A stretch of DNA of 41,410 bases, from NCBI GenBank assembly GCA_039714315.1, contig JBDLJM010000009.1:1-41410 (forward strand), given 5' to 3'. Shown here in pieces: positions 23,082-33,030 of this stretch (positions are counted from its first letter, which is position 1; every line of letters starts with the position of its first letter). Below the pieces are notes generated by a model, which was not told the DNA's origin, did not search any database, and worked only from the letters and a program-made list of their open reading frames with translations. Source of the stretch: Bacteroidota bacterium (GTDB lineage Bacteria > Bacteroidota > Bacteroidia > Flavobacteriales > JADGDT01). The position numbers and the translations under genes were made by a program.

Positions 23082-24794
23082 ATGTATAGCATGGATAAAT
23101 CTGCCATAAATGAAAATGAGGAGAAGAAATCTCTGAATTTTATTGAACAATTGGTTGAAAAAGAGATAAAAGAAGGGAAGCACGATGGAAAAATCTTAAC
23201 GAGATTTCCACCGGAGCCTAACGGATATTTGCATATAGGTCACGCAAAAGCTATTTGTGTGAGTTTTGGAATTGCCGAAAAATACAATGGTAAAACCAAT
23301 CTTAGATTCGACGATACTAACCCTGCAAAGGAGGATGCAGAGTACGTTGAGGCTATAAAAGAAGATATTAAGTGGCTCGGATTTGAGTGGGAAGGTGAGG
23401 CAAAATTCACTTCCGATTATTTCGATCAGCTTTATAGCTGGGCACAAGAATTAATAAAGAAGGGAAAAGCTTATATAGATTCGCAAAGCTCGGAGGAAAT
23501 GGCAAAGCAAAAAGGTACGCCAACAACTCCGGGTAGTGCAAGTCCGTACCGTGAGCGTAGTGTTGAGGAAAATCTTGACTTGTTTGAGAGGATGAAAAAC
23601 GGTGAGTTTGAAGAAGGAACTCATGTTTTACGTGCAAAAATAGATATGGCACACCCGAATATGCACATGCGCGATCCATTGATGTACCGTATTATAAATG
23701 CACCGCATCACAGAACGGGAGATAAATGGCATATCTACCCGATGTACGATTGGGCCCACGGAGAGTCTGATTATATTGAAGGAATTACAAACTCGCTTTG
23801 TTCATTGGAATTCGAGATTCACCGTCCGTTGTATGAGTGGTTTGTAGATCATATTAAGATAGATGAATACCAACCTTTACAATCGGAATTTGCGCGTTTA
23901 AATCTTAACTACACTGTTATGAGTAAGCGTAAATTATTGCAGTTGGTTGAAGAAAAATTAGTTTCGGGATGGGATGATCCGCGTATGCCTACACTTTCGG
24001 GTTTGCGCCGCAGGGGTTATACACCTAAGTCGATTCGCGATTTTGCCGATACAATTGGTGTTGCCAAGAGAAATAATATTATAGACGTTGCCGTATTGGA
24101 AAATGCAGTTCGTAACGATCTTAATAAAACTGCTCCGCGTGTGATGGCAGTTTTGGATCCTATAAAAGTTATTATAGATAATTATCCCGAAGGAGAAACA
24201 GAATGGTTAGATGCCGAAAATTCTCAGGAAGACGAGAGTTTGGGATACAGAAAAGTTCCTTTTTCGAGAGAGATTTATATAGAAAGAGAAGATTTCAGGG
24301 AGCAAGCCAATAAGAAATTCTTCAGACTGAAATTAGGAGGCAAGGAAGTTCGTTTGAAAAACGCTTACATTATAAAAGGTGAAAGTGTTGAGAAAGATGC
24401 TGACGGAAATATTACTGTTATTCACGCATCTTACGATCCAAAATCCAGATCGGGTAGTGGTACCGAAGAATCAATGCGTAAGGTTAAAGGTACTTTGCAT
24501 TGGGTTTCGGCTGAGCACGCTTTAGATGCTGAGGTTCGTTTGTACGACCGTTTGTTTATGGATGAAAATCCTGACGGACACAAAGACAAGGATTTTAAAG
24601 AATTCTTAAATCCCGATTCGTTAGAAGTTATTACCGCTAAGGTTGAGCCTTACCTAAAGGATGCCAAAGTACAGGACAGAATGCAGTTTCAGCGCAAAGG
24701 ATATTTTGTGGTTGACAATGATTCTACAGCCGATAAGTTGGTGTTTAACCGTACTGTTGGTCTTAGAGATTCCTGGGCTAAGAAAGGGAAATAA
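23082..24794 (+). CDS. glnS: Glutaminyl-tRNA synthetase
   Basis: A 570-residue class I synthetase of normal length with [13 protein letters not shown] (HIGH at 51-54), the DDTNP block and VMSKRK (279-284) as the KMSKS loop. The C-terminal anticodon-binding beta-barrels ([34 protein letters not shown]) follow. It charges tRNA-Gln directly, so this organism need not rely on the Glu-tRNA amidotransferase route. Two starts are possible; the ATG at 23091 ([12 protein letters not shown]) fits the promoter spacing better than that at 23082. The gene stands alone: a repeat element lies upstream and a strong terminator downstream. Confidence 0.97.
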   Translation: MYSMDKSAINENEEKKSLNFIEQLVEKEIKEGKHDGKILTRFPPEPNGYLHIGHAKAICVSFGIAEKYNGKTNLRFDDTNPAKEDAEYVEAIKEDIKWLGFEWEGEAKFTSDYFDQLYSWAQELIKKGKAYIDSQSSEEMAKQKGTPTTPGSASPYRERSVEENLDLFERMKNGEFEEGTHVLRAKIDMAHPNMHMRDPLMYRIINAPHHRTGDKWHIYPMYDWAHGESDYIEGITNSLCSLEFEIHRPLYEWFVDHIKIDEYQPLQSEFARLNLNYTVMSKRKLLQLVEEKLVSGWDDPRMPTLSGLRRRGYTPKSIRDFADTIGVAKRNNIIDVAVLENAVRNDLNKTAPRVMAVLDPIKVIIDNYPEGETEWLDAENSQEDESLGYRKVPFSREIYIEREDFREQANKKFFRLKLGGKEVRLKNAYIIKGESVEKDADGNITVIHASYDPKSRSGSGTEESMRKVKGTLHWVSAEHALDAEVRLYDRLFMDENPDGHKDKDFKEFLNPDSLEVITAKVEPYLKDAKVQDRMQFQRKGYFVVDNDSTADKLVFNRTVGLRDSWAKKGK

Positions 24795-24858
24795 TTTTGA
24801 ATGATAAATGAATAATGTTGAATTATGAATTCACATTATTAAAAATATTATAATCAAT

Positions 24859-24912
24859 AATCCGTGTATCCATGGCAAAGTAATATGCCAATGATGCACG
24901 GATTTTTTATTT
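24859..24912 (+). terminator. Terminator after glnS
   Basis: AATCCGTG (24859-24866) pairs with CACGGATT (24896-24903). An inner TGGCA/TGCCA stem (24873-24877, 24886-24890) extends the hairpin, and TTTTTATTTTT follows. The preceding 24795-24840 is TGAATGATAAATGAATAATGTTGAA-style simple sequence (written in part) as in other gaps; 24915-25051 holds nothing I recognise. Confidence 0.8.
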
Positions 24913-25051
24913 TTATTCGTAAATTTATATGGTCCAATATATACCTCAAAACAGTACTTATATTTAACGATAAGTCCGCTTACACATCTGATAATATCCT
25001 TTCTAAAAATTATCTTGACTATAGATATTGTTTAATGTTAATAGTTGCGAT

Positions 25052-26473
25052 ATGAAAAAGTTATACTATTTATTATTGACACTTCTATTTACAATATTTT
25101 CATTTAATATTTTCGGACAGGGATGGACTCAAATAGGAGGAGATATTGATGGAGAAGCTGAAGGAGATATGAGTGGTTCTTCAATTAGTTTAAATGCAGA
25201 CGGAACTATTGTTGCAATCGGGACACAGTATAACGATGGTAATGGTACAGATGCCGGACATGTAAGAATTTACCAAAATGTAGATGGAGATTGGGTACAG
25301 ATGGGAGAAGATATCGATGGTGAGGAAGGTGACAACAGTGGAATATCAGTAAGTTTAAGTGCAGATGGTTCAGTAGTAATTATCGGATCACCCCGAAACG
25401 ATGTAAATGGTTCTGATTCGGGAAAAGTGAGGATTTATGAGAATAAGGAAGGTAGTTGGATTAATATTGGTGAAATTGATGGAGAAGCCACAGGTGATTG
25501 TATTGGATTTTCTGTAGATATAAGTTCTGATGGCTCAATTATAGCATTAGGATCTCACGAAAATGATAGTGGAGGACCAAATTATGGTAGGGTTAGAGTT
25601 TTCAAGAACAATGAAGGTACTTGGGAGCAGTTTGGCGATGATATTTTAGGTAATAGTTATAATGAACAGTTTGGAAGAGAAGTAAGATTGAGTAGTGATG
25701 GTTATGTAGTTGCAATTAAAAGCGGAACAATAAGTGTTTTAAGAATATATAAAAATGTAGATGGTGTTTGGACTCAGATAGGAGATGATTTAGAACAAGC
25801 TCACAGCGATATACGTATAAATAACGATGGTTCTGTTATTGCATTTAGTGATAAAGGTTGGTTTGGTAAAGTTAGGGTTTTTGAGAACAAAAATGGCTCA
25901 TGGATCCAGAAGGGAGAAGATATAGGTGGTTGGTTTACCAGTACCGGATTTGGAGAAAGAATATGTTTAAGTAGTAGTGGTGATTTAATTGTAATACCAG
26001 CAATAGGTGATAACTACGGTACAGGATTAGTAAGGATTTATGAGTTTATTGATAATGCATGGGCTCAGGTAGGAGATGATATTAAAGGTGAGGCTGCATC
26101 TGATAATTTTGGTTATTCGGTGAGTATAAGTTCAGATGAATCAGTGCTAGCAGTAAGTGCCTCGAGAAATGATGGAAATGGAACAGATGCTGGGAATGTA
26201 AGAATATTTAAAAAGGGAACACTTGCTTTAGATGATATTTCCGCTTCAAAAATAAAATTATATCCAAATCCGTCACAGGGAATATTTACAATAGAAAATG
26301 CCAAAGGATGTGTGATATTGATAAGTGATGTTAGCGGGAAGCTTATTTATAAGTCTGAAATCACAAGTAATCCTGAAAGAATAGTTGTAAAATCTAAATT
26401 TAAAAAGGGTTTGTATTTTATCAGACTTGAATCGGAAACAATTAACTATACAAGAAGGTTAGTTATTGATTAA
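25052..26473 (+). CDS. T9SS-secreted protein with beta-propeller-like repeats
   Basis: A 473-residue protein from the ATG at 25052, which gives a proper signal peptide (MKKLYYLLLTLLFTIFSFN, then IFGQG). An in-frame ATG 24 bp upstream would put polar residues before it. The body has seven or so repeats of about 50 residues with W-x-Q-x-G-x-D-I, S-x-S-x-DG-x-[VI]-x-[AI]-[IV]-G and N-DG-NG-x-D-x-G-x-V-R-[VI]-[FY], like FG-GAP/propeller repeats. The last 75 residues (KIKLYPNPSQGIFTI to YTRRLVID) are a type A sorting domain for type IX secretion, later cleaved. Surface or extracellular; function unknown. Confidence 0.88.
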   Translation: MKKLYYLLLTLLFTIFSFNIFGQGWTQIGGDIDGEAEGDMSGSSISLNADGTIVAIGTQYNDGNGTDAGHVRIYQNVDGDWVQMGEDIDGEEGDNSGISVSLSADGSVVIIGSPRNDVNGSDSGKVRIYENKEGSWINIGEIDGEATGDCIGFSVDISSDGSIIALGSHENDSGGPNYGRVRVFKNNEGTWEQFGDDILGNSYNEQFGREVRLSSDGYVVAIKSGTISVLRIYKNVDGVWTQIGDDLEQAHSDIRINNDGSVIAFSDKGWFGKVRVFENKNGSWIQKGEDIGGWFTSTGFGERICLSSSGDLIVIPAIGDNYGTGLVRIYEFIDNAWAQVGDDIKGEAASDNFGYSVSISSDESVLAVSASRNDGNGTDAGNVRIFKKGTLALDDISASKIKLYPNPSQGIFTIENAKGCVILISDVSGKLIYKSEITSNPERIVVKSKFKKGLYFIRLESETINYTRRLVID

Positions 26474-26590
26474 TAATTATTTCACATTTGTTTTTATTAT
26501 CGGTCATCACGAATTTTATACGTTAGCCCGAATTAGTTTTAGTATGTAGTTTTTTTATTAACTTTATTGTAAATCAATATCTTATATGGG

Positions 26591-26881
26591 ATGAAAAAGT
26601 ATTTAACAATATTAGTTATAGCAATTGGATTATTAATTTCATGTGGAACATCAGAAATGGTAATTCCTGAAGGTACTCCTCCCGAGGTTGCCCAGGTAAT
26701 GAAGACATATCATATAAAACAGGACAGTGCCGTAAAATTATTGGACGCACTTGAAAGTCAAAGCGGGTTATCGGATGTAAAGATGAGCGATATTTCTTCC
26801 GTTCAGGAAAGAATAATACAAGGTCGCAGGGTTCTTGCAGTTAAAGCCGGGTTTAAGGATTTTTATGTGAATTTGGATTGA
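26591..26881 (+). CDS. Small lipoprotein, unknown function
   Basis: A 96-residue protein with a lipoprotein signal peptide (MKKYLTILVIAIGLLISCG, lipobox Cys18). The mature part is 78 residues, mostly helical in character (EVAQVMKTYHIKQDSAVKLLDAL). I recognise no domain. It follows the T9SS cargo gene by 117 bp in the same direction. The downstream side runs straight into low-complexity repeat DNA. Confidence 0.7.
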   Translation: MKKYLTILVIAIGLLISCGTSEMVIPEGTPPEVAQVMKTYHIKQDSAVKLLDALESQSGLSDVKMSDISSVQERIIQGRRVLAVKAGFKDFYVNLD

Positions 26882-26888
26882 GTTGGTT

Positions 26889-27052
26889 GTCAAAGTCTAA
26901 AGTCTAAAGTGTTTTTCGAAGATGCACTTTCATCTTTTATCTTTCATCTTTTCACTTTCCTACCTGACTGTGTCACGCAGGCAGGTATCTTTTATCTTGT
27001 GTCTTTTATCTTTTATCTTTCATCTTGTGTCTTTCACCTTGTGTCTTTATCA
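26889..27052. repeat. Low-complexity repeat tract interrupted by a palindrome
   Basis: The tract starts with AAAGTCTAAAGTCTAAAGT and continues as imperfect CTTTTATCTT, TTTCATCTT and CTTGTGTCTTT units. It is split by the GC-rich palindrome at 26959-26985. The right part runs into the MFS gene and encodes its last 14 or so residues and stop codon. Simple-sequence tracts of this AAGACAAAAGATAAAAGA style are common between Bacteroidota genes. Confidence 0.7.
26959..26985. repeat. GC-rich palindrome, copy 2
   Basis: Core related to 22985-23011 at 24 of 27 positions, including the loop words ACTG and TCACG. The left arm is CCTACCTG and the right arm CAGGCAGG, so one stem pair has been lost relative to copy 1. 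Conservation of the loop as well as the arms points to a common mobile ancestor rather than chance symmetry. Confidence 0.7.
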
Positions 27053-28166
27053 CCTGTACAAATCCCAATGAAAGAACACTTAGTCCCACGCCTACATAGA
27101 AAGGCAATTGCCAGTTGCTCATCCAAAGAACACCACCCACAAATGGAATTACTACTGCTGCAACGTGATTTATAGCGAAGCCTACTGCATTAGAAGGTGC
27201 AATATCTTTTGGATCGGCAATTTTTTGCAGGTATGTTTTTAATCCGAAACTAAAGTTAAAGAAAATGTGATCTAGTATGTAGAGTAGTGCCACTCCCCAT
27301 TTCCAGTCCCATTGTGTGTAGGCATAGAAAATAAATATTAAGGCGATATATTCGAAACTCAAAACTTTTCGTTCGCCAAAGATATTTATGGATTTCGCAA
27401 TAAGTGGATTGGCAAAATAGCCAATTATATTATTTACAACAAACAGAGCTGCTATTTCGCCCACCGAAAAATTATAGCGTTCTACGAGAAGGAATACTGC
27501 AAAAACTACAAAAATCTGTCGTCGGGAACCGCTTAAAAAGTTTAGAACATAATATAGCCAGTATTTTTTTCGCAAAAAGAATTTCTTGTGTTGTTCGTGA
27601 GTTTCATCTACTTCGGGGGGATTAAGTAATAAGTAGATACTTCCTGAAACTGTTATAATACCAATCAATAGAAAGTTCATTTCTATAGGTAATATATATG
27701 AAAGTCCTACAATTGCAGAACCAACAGCAATATTTGTCAATGACATTACTGCCCGCAGTTTTCCAAAAACAATAGACGAATCAATTTTGTTGAAATTTTG
27801 AAGTATCAATGACGAGCTTGTTGTTTCGAAATAGTGGAACCCTACCGACATAACAAAAGTTGTAATAAGTAAACCCTCAAAAGAAGGTAAAAGTCCCGTA
27901 AAAAGCACTCCTATACCCATTGTTAGTAAACTCAATGCCGACAGTCTTTGTTCTTTAATGAAAATAAGCAGGTAGATAACCAAAAAAGACAGAAAACCAG
28001 GAATTTCTCTAATTGACTGAATAGCCCCGACTTCGATACCTGTAATTCCAACTTCATCAACGGCAAAGTTATTGAATAGTGTTCTCCATCCCTGAAATCC
28101 TATAGCTACAAATATCCATGCAATAATGAGGTAGCGGTATACTTGCTTTTCTTTGTAGTCGGTCAT
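27006..28166 (-). CDS. Major facilitator superfamily transporter
   Basis: A 386-residue protein with about twelve hydrophobic segments in two halves. The first half opens YLIIAWIFVAIGFQGWRTLFNNFAVD; charged loops such as NPPEVDETHEQHKKFFLRKK lie mid-protein, as expected for the central MFS loop. The fold is clear but I cannot name a substrate. The C-terminal tail (KTQGERHKMKDKR) is encoded by a low-complexity repeat rather than by MFS sequence, so the original end has probably been replaced. It lies alone on the minus strand, between the repeat tract and the gltX terminator, with a 160-bp gap upstream holding that terminator and no evident promoter. Confidence 0.82.
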   Translation of the reverse strand: MTDYKEKQVYRYLIIAWIFVAIGFQGWRTLFNNFAVDEVGITGIEVGAIQSIREIPGFLSFLVIYLLIFIKEQRLSALSLLTMGIGVLFTGLLPSFEGLLITTFVMSVGFHYFETTSSSLILQNFNKIDSSIVFGKLRAVMSLTNIAVGSAIVGLSYILPIEMNFLLIGIITVSGSIYLLLNPPEVDETHEQHKKFFLRKKYWLYYVLNFLSGSRRQIFVVFAVFLLVERYNFSVGEIAALFVVNNIIGYFANPLIAKSINIFGERKVLSFEYIALIFIFYAYTQWDWKWGVALLYILDHIFFNFSFGLKTYLQKIADPKDIAPSNAVGFAINHVAAVVIPFVGGVLWMSNWQLPFYVGVGLSVLSLGFVQVIKTQGERHKMKDKR

Positions 28167-28267
28167 TTTGTGTTTATTGCTTCGTTAAATATTTTGGTTA
28201 TTTCAATTGACTTAGTCAATTGTGTTTATTTGTTAGGGTAGTTGTAAATGTAGGTTATTTAAAACAA

Positions 28268-28296
28268 TCACGGGGTGACTTGAAGTCACCCCGTGA
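28268..28296 (-). terminator. Terminator after gltX
   Basis: A perfect palindrome, TCACGGGGTGACTT (28268-28281) and AAGTCACCCCGTGA (28283-28296), is GC-rich in the stem. In the minus direction TTGTTTTAAATAA follows. It lies 33 bp after the gltX stop codon and isolates it from the MFS gene downstream. Confidence 0.85.
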
Positions 28297-28328
28297 ATAA
28301 TACTTTCTTAATCTAATGTCTAAATACT

Positions 28329-29843
28329 TTACCTCACAATCTCATCAACACCTTTCTGTAATCTCGCAAGTGTTTCGGCTTTTCCAACCCATTCGATAAT
28401 TGTAAACAGATCAGGACCTTTACCGGCACCAACCATACAAAGTCTTAAGGAGTTCATAACCTGACCCATATTCCATTCTTTTTCTTCTACAAGAGCCATT
28501 ACAGCATCATGGGCAGAATCGCGGTTGAATGTGTCAAGGTTATCGAGAACTGTTCTTATATCGGCTATATTTTGATTCATTTCACCTTTCCAGCGTTTCT
28601 TGATAACTTTAGCATCGTATTCTGTTGGTGCTTCGAAAAAGAATGAAGACTGTTCCCAAAGATCAGAAACAAATGTTGCGCGTTCTTTTACTAGTCCTAC
28701 AACATCTTTTACAAATAATCCTTCTTCAACAATTCCTTTTGCCTGTAATTCTTTCTGGAAGAGTTCTGCTATTTCTTCATCAGTTTTTAATTTCATCCAT
28801 TGCTGGTTGAACCACTTTGCTTTTTCCGGATCGAAACGTGAACCCGATTTACCAACTTTTTCAAGAGAGAAATCATTTACTAATTCTTCCAGAGTATAAA
28901 TTTCTTTTTCCGTTCCCGGGTTCCATCCAAGCAATGCAAGCATATTTACAAAAGCCTCCGGAAAATATCCTTCTTCTCTGTATCCCATCGATGTAGATTC
29001 TTCTGTTTTCCATTCAAGAGGAAAAACAGGGAAGCCCATTTTGTCACCGTCACGTTTACTCAATTTTCCTTTTCCTGTTGGTTTCAAGAGGAGTGGGAGG
29101 TGTGCAAATTCTGGTATTTCCCACCCAAAAGCTTTATAAAGCATCACGTGTAATGCCATTGAAGGTAACCACTCTTCACCACGTATAACATGAGAGATTT
29201 CCATCAGATGGTCATCTACAATATTTGCCAGATGATATGTTGGCATTCCATCAGATTTGAATAAAATTTTATCGTCTAATGCCGAAGTATTAACTTTCAT
29301 ATCGCCACGGATAATATCTTTTAATTCCAGAATTTCGTTTTCCGGCATTTTGAAACGGATAACATATTGCTCTCCTTCTTCAATTTTTTTATTTACTTCA
29401 TCCTGGCTTAGGGCCAGAGAATTATTCAGATTTCCTCTGACTTCGGCATTATATGTGAATACCTTTTTCTCTGCTTCGTATTGGTTTCGAAGTGCATCAA
29501 GTTCTTCCGAAGTATCGAAAGCGTAATATGCATTCCCCGAATTTATTAATTCTAAGGCGTAATTTTTGTAAAGCTCTTTTCTTTCCGACTGGCGGTATGG
29601 TCCATAATCACCACCAACACTCTGTCCTTCATCAGGAGAAATACCACACCATTTCAATGATTCAACAATGTAGTCTTCGGCTCCTGCAACAAATCTGTTT
29701 TGATCGGTATCTTCAACTCTTAAAATAAAATCACCACCGTGTTTTTTTGCAAACAAATAGTTATATAAAGCTGTACGAACTCCACCCATGTGTAGAGGTC
29801 CGGTTGGACTTGGAGCAAAACGAACTCTTACTTTTTTTCCCAT
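28329..29843 (-). CDS. gltX: Glutamyl-tRNA synthetase
   Basis: A 504-residue class I synthetase of normal length. The signature APSPTGPLHMGG (10-21) replaces HIGH in the usual GluRS way, with EDTDQNR after it and KLSKRD (260-265) as the KMSKS loop. A helical anticodon-binding C-terminal half (residues about 330-504) follows. No zinc-binding CxC cluster is seen in the 100-140 region. It charges tRNA-Glu, and since glnS is also in the window it can be a discriminating enzyme. Divergent from the DUF4175-ybeY-mnmG unit. Confidence 0.97.
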   Translation of the reverse strand: MGKKVRVRFAPSPTGPLHMGGVRTALYNYLFAKKHGGDFILRVEDTDQNRFVAGAEDYIVESLKWCGISPDEGQSVGGDYGPYRQSERKELYKNYALELINSGNAYYAFDTSEELDALRNQYEAEKKVFTYNAEVRGNLNNSLALSQDEVNKKIEEGEQYVIRFKMPENEILELKDIIRGDMKVNTSALDDKILFKSDGMPTYHLANIVDDHLMEISHVIRGEEWLPSMALHVMLYKAFGWEIPEFAHLPLLLKPTGKGKLSKRDGDKMGFPVFPLEWKTEESTSMGYREEGYFPEAFVNMLALLGWNPGTEKEIYTLEELVNDFSLEKVGKSGSRFDPEKAKWFNQQWMKLKTDEEIAELFQKELQAKGIVEEGLFVKDVVGLVKERATFVSDLWEQSSFFFEAPTEYDAKVIKKRWKGEMNQNIADIRTVLDNLDTFNRDSAHDAVMALVEEKEWNMGQVMNSLRLCMVGAGKGPDLFTIIEWVGKAETLARLQKGVDEIVR

Positions 29844-29944
29844 TACGAAATATTATTATCTTTTATCTATCTACTTTTCTATATTGATTAAAACTTTACG
29901 ACCTTTGATTAATTATATAAGGAGGAGTTTTAAAAAATTGTCTG

Positions 29945-29952
29945 CAAAGATA
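29945..29952 (-). promoter_or_regulatory. Candidate -7 element (TATCTTTG) for gltX
   Basis: The minus strand reads TATCTTTG, matching TAnnTTTG, about 100 bp upstream of the gltX ATG in the divergent gap (29844-30021). It implies a leader near 95 nt. No convincing plus-strand element for the DUF4175 gene was seen in the same gap. Confidence 0.45.
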
Positions 29953-30021
29953 ATACATTTAATTAAGTGTATCTCAGAAGATAGTTTTGATATTTATTCT
30001 GAGTTTAGAAGGCTACTATCA

Positions 30022-33000
30022 ATGAATCCAATAAAAAGGAAAATACAAAACTTCATTCGAAAGCTTTATTTATACAAAGCTCTTGAGAACTTTATTGTTT
30101 TTATACTATTCTTCGGAGCTTATTTTCTATTATATCTTCTGGTTGAATCTGTATTTTATTTTGACAGCAGCATACGAACTATTCTATTTTATTTAAGTCT
30201 CGGAGTTGGTATTATCTGGCTTGCCTACAAAGTTATTTTTCCATTTGTTCAAAGTTTTATCCCGAAATTTCAAATTACTAAAGAGTATGCCTCTGTTCTT
30301 ATTGGTGAATCTGATTCTGAAATTAATGACCGGCTTCTAAATTTATTACAACTGGAGAAGTTGGGTAATGGTGATTTGATAATAGAGAGTATTAATCAAC
30401 TGGAAAAAGATTTGTTTCGTTTTAATTTTTTGAAAGCTATAAATCTTAAAAATCTAATTTTGTTTTCAAAGCTTACTTTGGTTCCTCTTTTGTTTTTTGT
30501 TCTGCTTTCGTTAATAAACTTTGATTCTATTATTGCGAATCCTACCGAACGGGTACTATCGTTTAATGAGAAGTTTAATAAACCATTGGATTTTAATATT
30601 ACCATTTTAAACGACAGTTTGAGAGGAGTAGAGGGAGAGGAGTTTGATTTTATCTTTAAATCAAATAGTGCTGAACAAATATTTCTTTACGAAGGTGTTG
30701 ATGTATTTGAATTGTCTGCTATCAATGAAATTTATTCTCATAAATTTAATAATCCTATATCCGATTTATCATTCAAAATTGGAACTAGTTTTGATCGATC
30801 TTATTCATTTGTTTTAAATATAATTAAACGACCAAAAATTAAATATTTAAAACTGGAATCCTTTCCGCCAAAATATACCGGACTTAATAAAATTGTCTCT
30901 ACAAATCTTGCTGAGGTTTTTGTTCCTGTTGGCAGTAAAGTGGATTGGCTACTTGATGTATATAGTGATGAAACAGCCCGTTTTGCCTCTGGTGATTATA
31001 TTCAAAAATTTGTTAAAGAAGATGGAATAATGAAGTTTTCATCTACAGCAGATTCTTCTTTTTATTATTCGGTGATGATTTCTAATGAGGAATTAATTAA
31101 TTATATCAAACTAGGGTATACCATAAGCGTTATTGATGATCAATATCCAAAATTAAAAGTCGATATTTCAGATGATGATAAGTTTAATTTAGGTGTTTAT
31201 AATTTTAGATTTTCCTCTAGCGACGATTATGGTATTAGCCGAGTTGGATATAATATTATTGATGAAGGAAAAATTATAGATACGCGATCACATTATATTA
31301 ATAAACAAAAAAATCTAGATAAACAATTTAGCGTAAATACCAGAGATCTTAATTACAGTGGTGATGTTTATATTAAATTTTTTGTAAAAGATAATGATGG
31401 ATATAATGGAGTAAAGACAAGTTATTCTTTACCATTTTTTATTAAACTTTATTCTGCAGAAGAACTTTCAGTTAATGAGAAAACTATAGAGGATTCTCTA
31501 CTGCATTCGTACTCCGATAAACTTGACCGGAAAATAGTTTCCGACCAGATTGAGAAAGAATTCGAGCGGTTGGATAAAAATGATTTAAACGACAATAAAC
31601 GTTTAGAGCAACTAAAGAAAGAAGTAGAGAAAAGTCTGGAAGAGAAAATAACCCTGTCAAAACAATTAAATTCTATTAGTGATAAGGAATTGTTGGAGGA
31701 GATAGAAAGGGCAATTATTGCACAGCAGGAACTTCTTAAAGAAATTGAAGATGCTTTGAAGGGATTGGAGAATACAAAAAAACATGATGAGCTTGATTCT
31801 AAAAATCAGTTTCAGGAAAGTAAAACATTAAATTTTTTACGTAAAGTAGCAGCTGCAGAGTTGTTAAAGAAGTTGAGTTCTGAAGCAGCAAAATTAAATG
31901 ATCTGCTTAAGGATATTTCATCTGAAACCGATAATAAATATAAGAGTGATGTAAATGAATCTTTAAATATTTTAAATGATAATCTTGAAAAATATTCTAA
32001 GCTAAAAGGAGATGAATTATTGAAAAAACAGCTTGAAAAAGATATTGAAAACATTGAAGAGGAAAATGCTAAGGAGAGTGGTTCGGATGTTGATTCAATG
32101 CAGGAGTCTTCAGAAAATATTTTAAATAAATTACAATCAGAACTGTCTACATGTGCCGCTTCCGGTAGTCAAATTTCGATTGATCTTAAAGAGCTTGAAT
32201 ATCTGTTTTACGAGTATTTATCGCTGTCGTATTCTGAAGAAAATTTAATCATCGATTTTGATATTAGTGAAGGACCTGATCAGGTTTCTCAGTACAGTCT
32301 GTTAAATACTCTTTCGCATCTTAACTCGCGGTTATATAATTTTGCTCTAGATAATGAAAGCTTTAGCAGAGCTAGTTTTGATTTAATATATCCTCTACAG
32401 GGTTATTACGAAAAAATCAATGAAGCTTATTATATGAATAACGAGAGCAAATTAAATCAACGTCAAAGGGAGTTACTCAGAGATATTAATATTGTTACGG
32501 ATTTATTGAGTGATATTCAGGAGCAAATGTTAAATGCCCAGGCAAGTGCCGGGTCTTCCGGTGATGGTAATAAACGTGAAAATGGTACTCCACAGGATTT
32601 AATTGATGAGCAACAAAAATTGAATTCTGAAACTCCGGGAGAAAACGGAGAACAGTTATCTGATGAAGAAATCTCTGATATTATTCAGAAGCAGGAAGAT
32701 ATTAAAAATAAGTTGAGAGAGTTGAGTGGTGAAAATAATTCTGAGTTTGAAGAGGAAGTAAAAGAGTTGAAAAAAGCTTTATTGAAACACGCCGGCACAA
32801 AACAAATTAAGAACAGACAGGAAAAACTTAAGAAGCTTTTGAAAGACTTTAAAGGTGAAGCAAAAGAGGAAGAAGAGAAGAGGAAAAGTAAATCTGCTAA
32901 TCAACATAGTGGTGATTATAGTATTGAAAGCATTAAGCAGGACAGTATTTTTTATCAGGATGAAATATTACAAAGGGAAGTACTTGATTACAATGAATTT

Positions 33001-33030
33001 TATAATAATAAAATTGAGGAGAGCAAATGA
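30022..33030 (+). CDS. DUF4175 family membrane protein
   Basis: A 1002-residue protein from the ATG at 30022 (MNPIKRKIQNFIRKL). The open frame extends further upstream, but that part would overlap gltX on the other strand and lacks family sequence. Two membrane helices lie in the first 80 residues, a third follows near residue 150 (LVPLLFFVLLSL), and a large extracytoplasmic region comes after. The middle and C-terminal parts are long charged coiled coils (EEIERAIIAQQELLKEIE, EKLKKLLKDFKGEAKEEEE) with a Q/S/N-rich segment. DUF4175 is a Bacteroidota family of unknown function. Its stop overlaps the ybeY start (ATGA), so the two are translationally coupled. Confidence 0.85.
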   Translation: MNPIKRKIQNFIRKLYLYKALENFIVFILFFGAYFLLYLLVESVFYFDSSIRTILFYLSLGVGIIWLAYKVIFPFVQSFIPKFQITKEYASVLIGESDSEINDRLLNLLQLEKLGNGDLIIESINQLEKDLFRFNFLKAINLKNLILFSKLTLVPLLFFVLLSLINFDSIIANPTERVLSFNEKFNKPLDFNITILNDSLRGVEGEEFDFIFKSNSAEQIFLYEGVDVFELSAINEIYSHKFNNPISDLSFKIGTSFDRSYSFVLNIIKRPKIKYLKLESFPPKYTGLNKIVSTNLAEVFVPVGSKVDWLLDVYSDETARFASGDYIQKFVKEDGIMKFSSTADSSFYYSVMISNEELINYIKLGYTISVIDDQYPKLKVDISDDDKFNLGVYNFRFSSSDDYGISRVGYNIIDEGKIIDTRSHYINKQKNLDKQFSVNTRDLNYSGDVYIKFFVKDNDGYNGVKTSYSLPFFIKLYSAEELSVNEKTIEDSLLHSYSDKLDRKIVSDQIEKEFERLDKNDLNDNKRLEQLKKEVEKSLEEKITLSKQLNSISDKELLEEIERAIIAQQELLKEIEDALKGLENTKKHDELDSKNQFQESKTLNFLRKVAAAELLKKLSSEAAKLNDLLKDISSETDNKYKSDVNESLNILNDNLEKYSKLKGDELLKKQLEKDIENIEEENAKESGSDVDSMQESSENILNKLQSELSTCAASGSQISIDLKELEYLFYEYLSLSYSEENLIIDFDISEGPDQVSQYSLLNTLSHLNSRLYNFALDNESFSRASFDLIYPLQGYYEKINEAYYMNNESKLNQRQRELLRDINIVTDLLSDIQEQMLNAQASAGSSGDGNKRENGTPQDLIDEQQKLNSETPGENGEQLSDEEISDIIQKQEDIKNKLRELSGENNSEFEEEVKELKKALLKHAGTKQIKNRQEKLKKLLKDFKGEAKEEEEKRKSKSANQHSGDYSIESIKQDSIFYQDEILQREVLDYNEFYNNKIEESK

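Noticed and set aside
25028-25051. Upstream ATG for the T9SS cargo protein
   Set aside because: It would put eight polar residues before an otherwise textbook signal peptide starting MKKLYYLL at 25052.
26909-27175. An 88-codon plus-strand frame
   Set aside because: It is made of the low-complexity tract plus sequence antisense to the MFS gene.
29788-30021. N-terminal extension of the DUF4175 frame
   Set aside because: It overlaps the start of gltX on the other strand and lacks DUF4175 sequence; the ATG at 30022 gives a natural family start.
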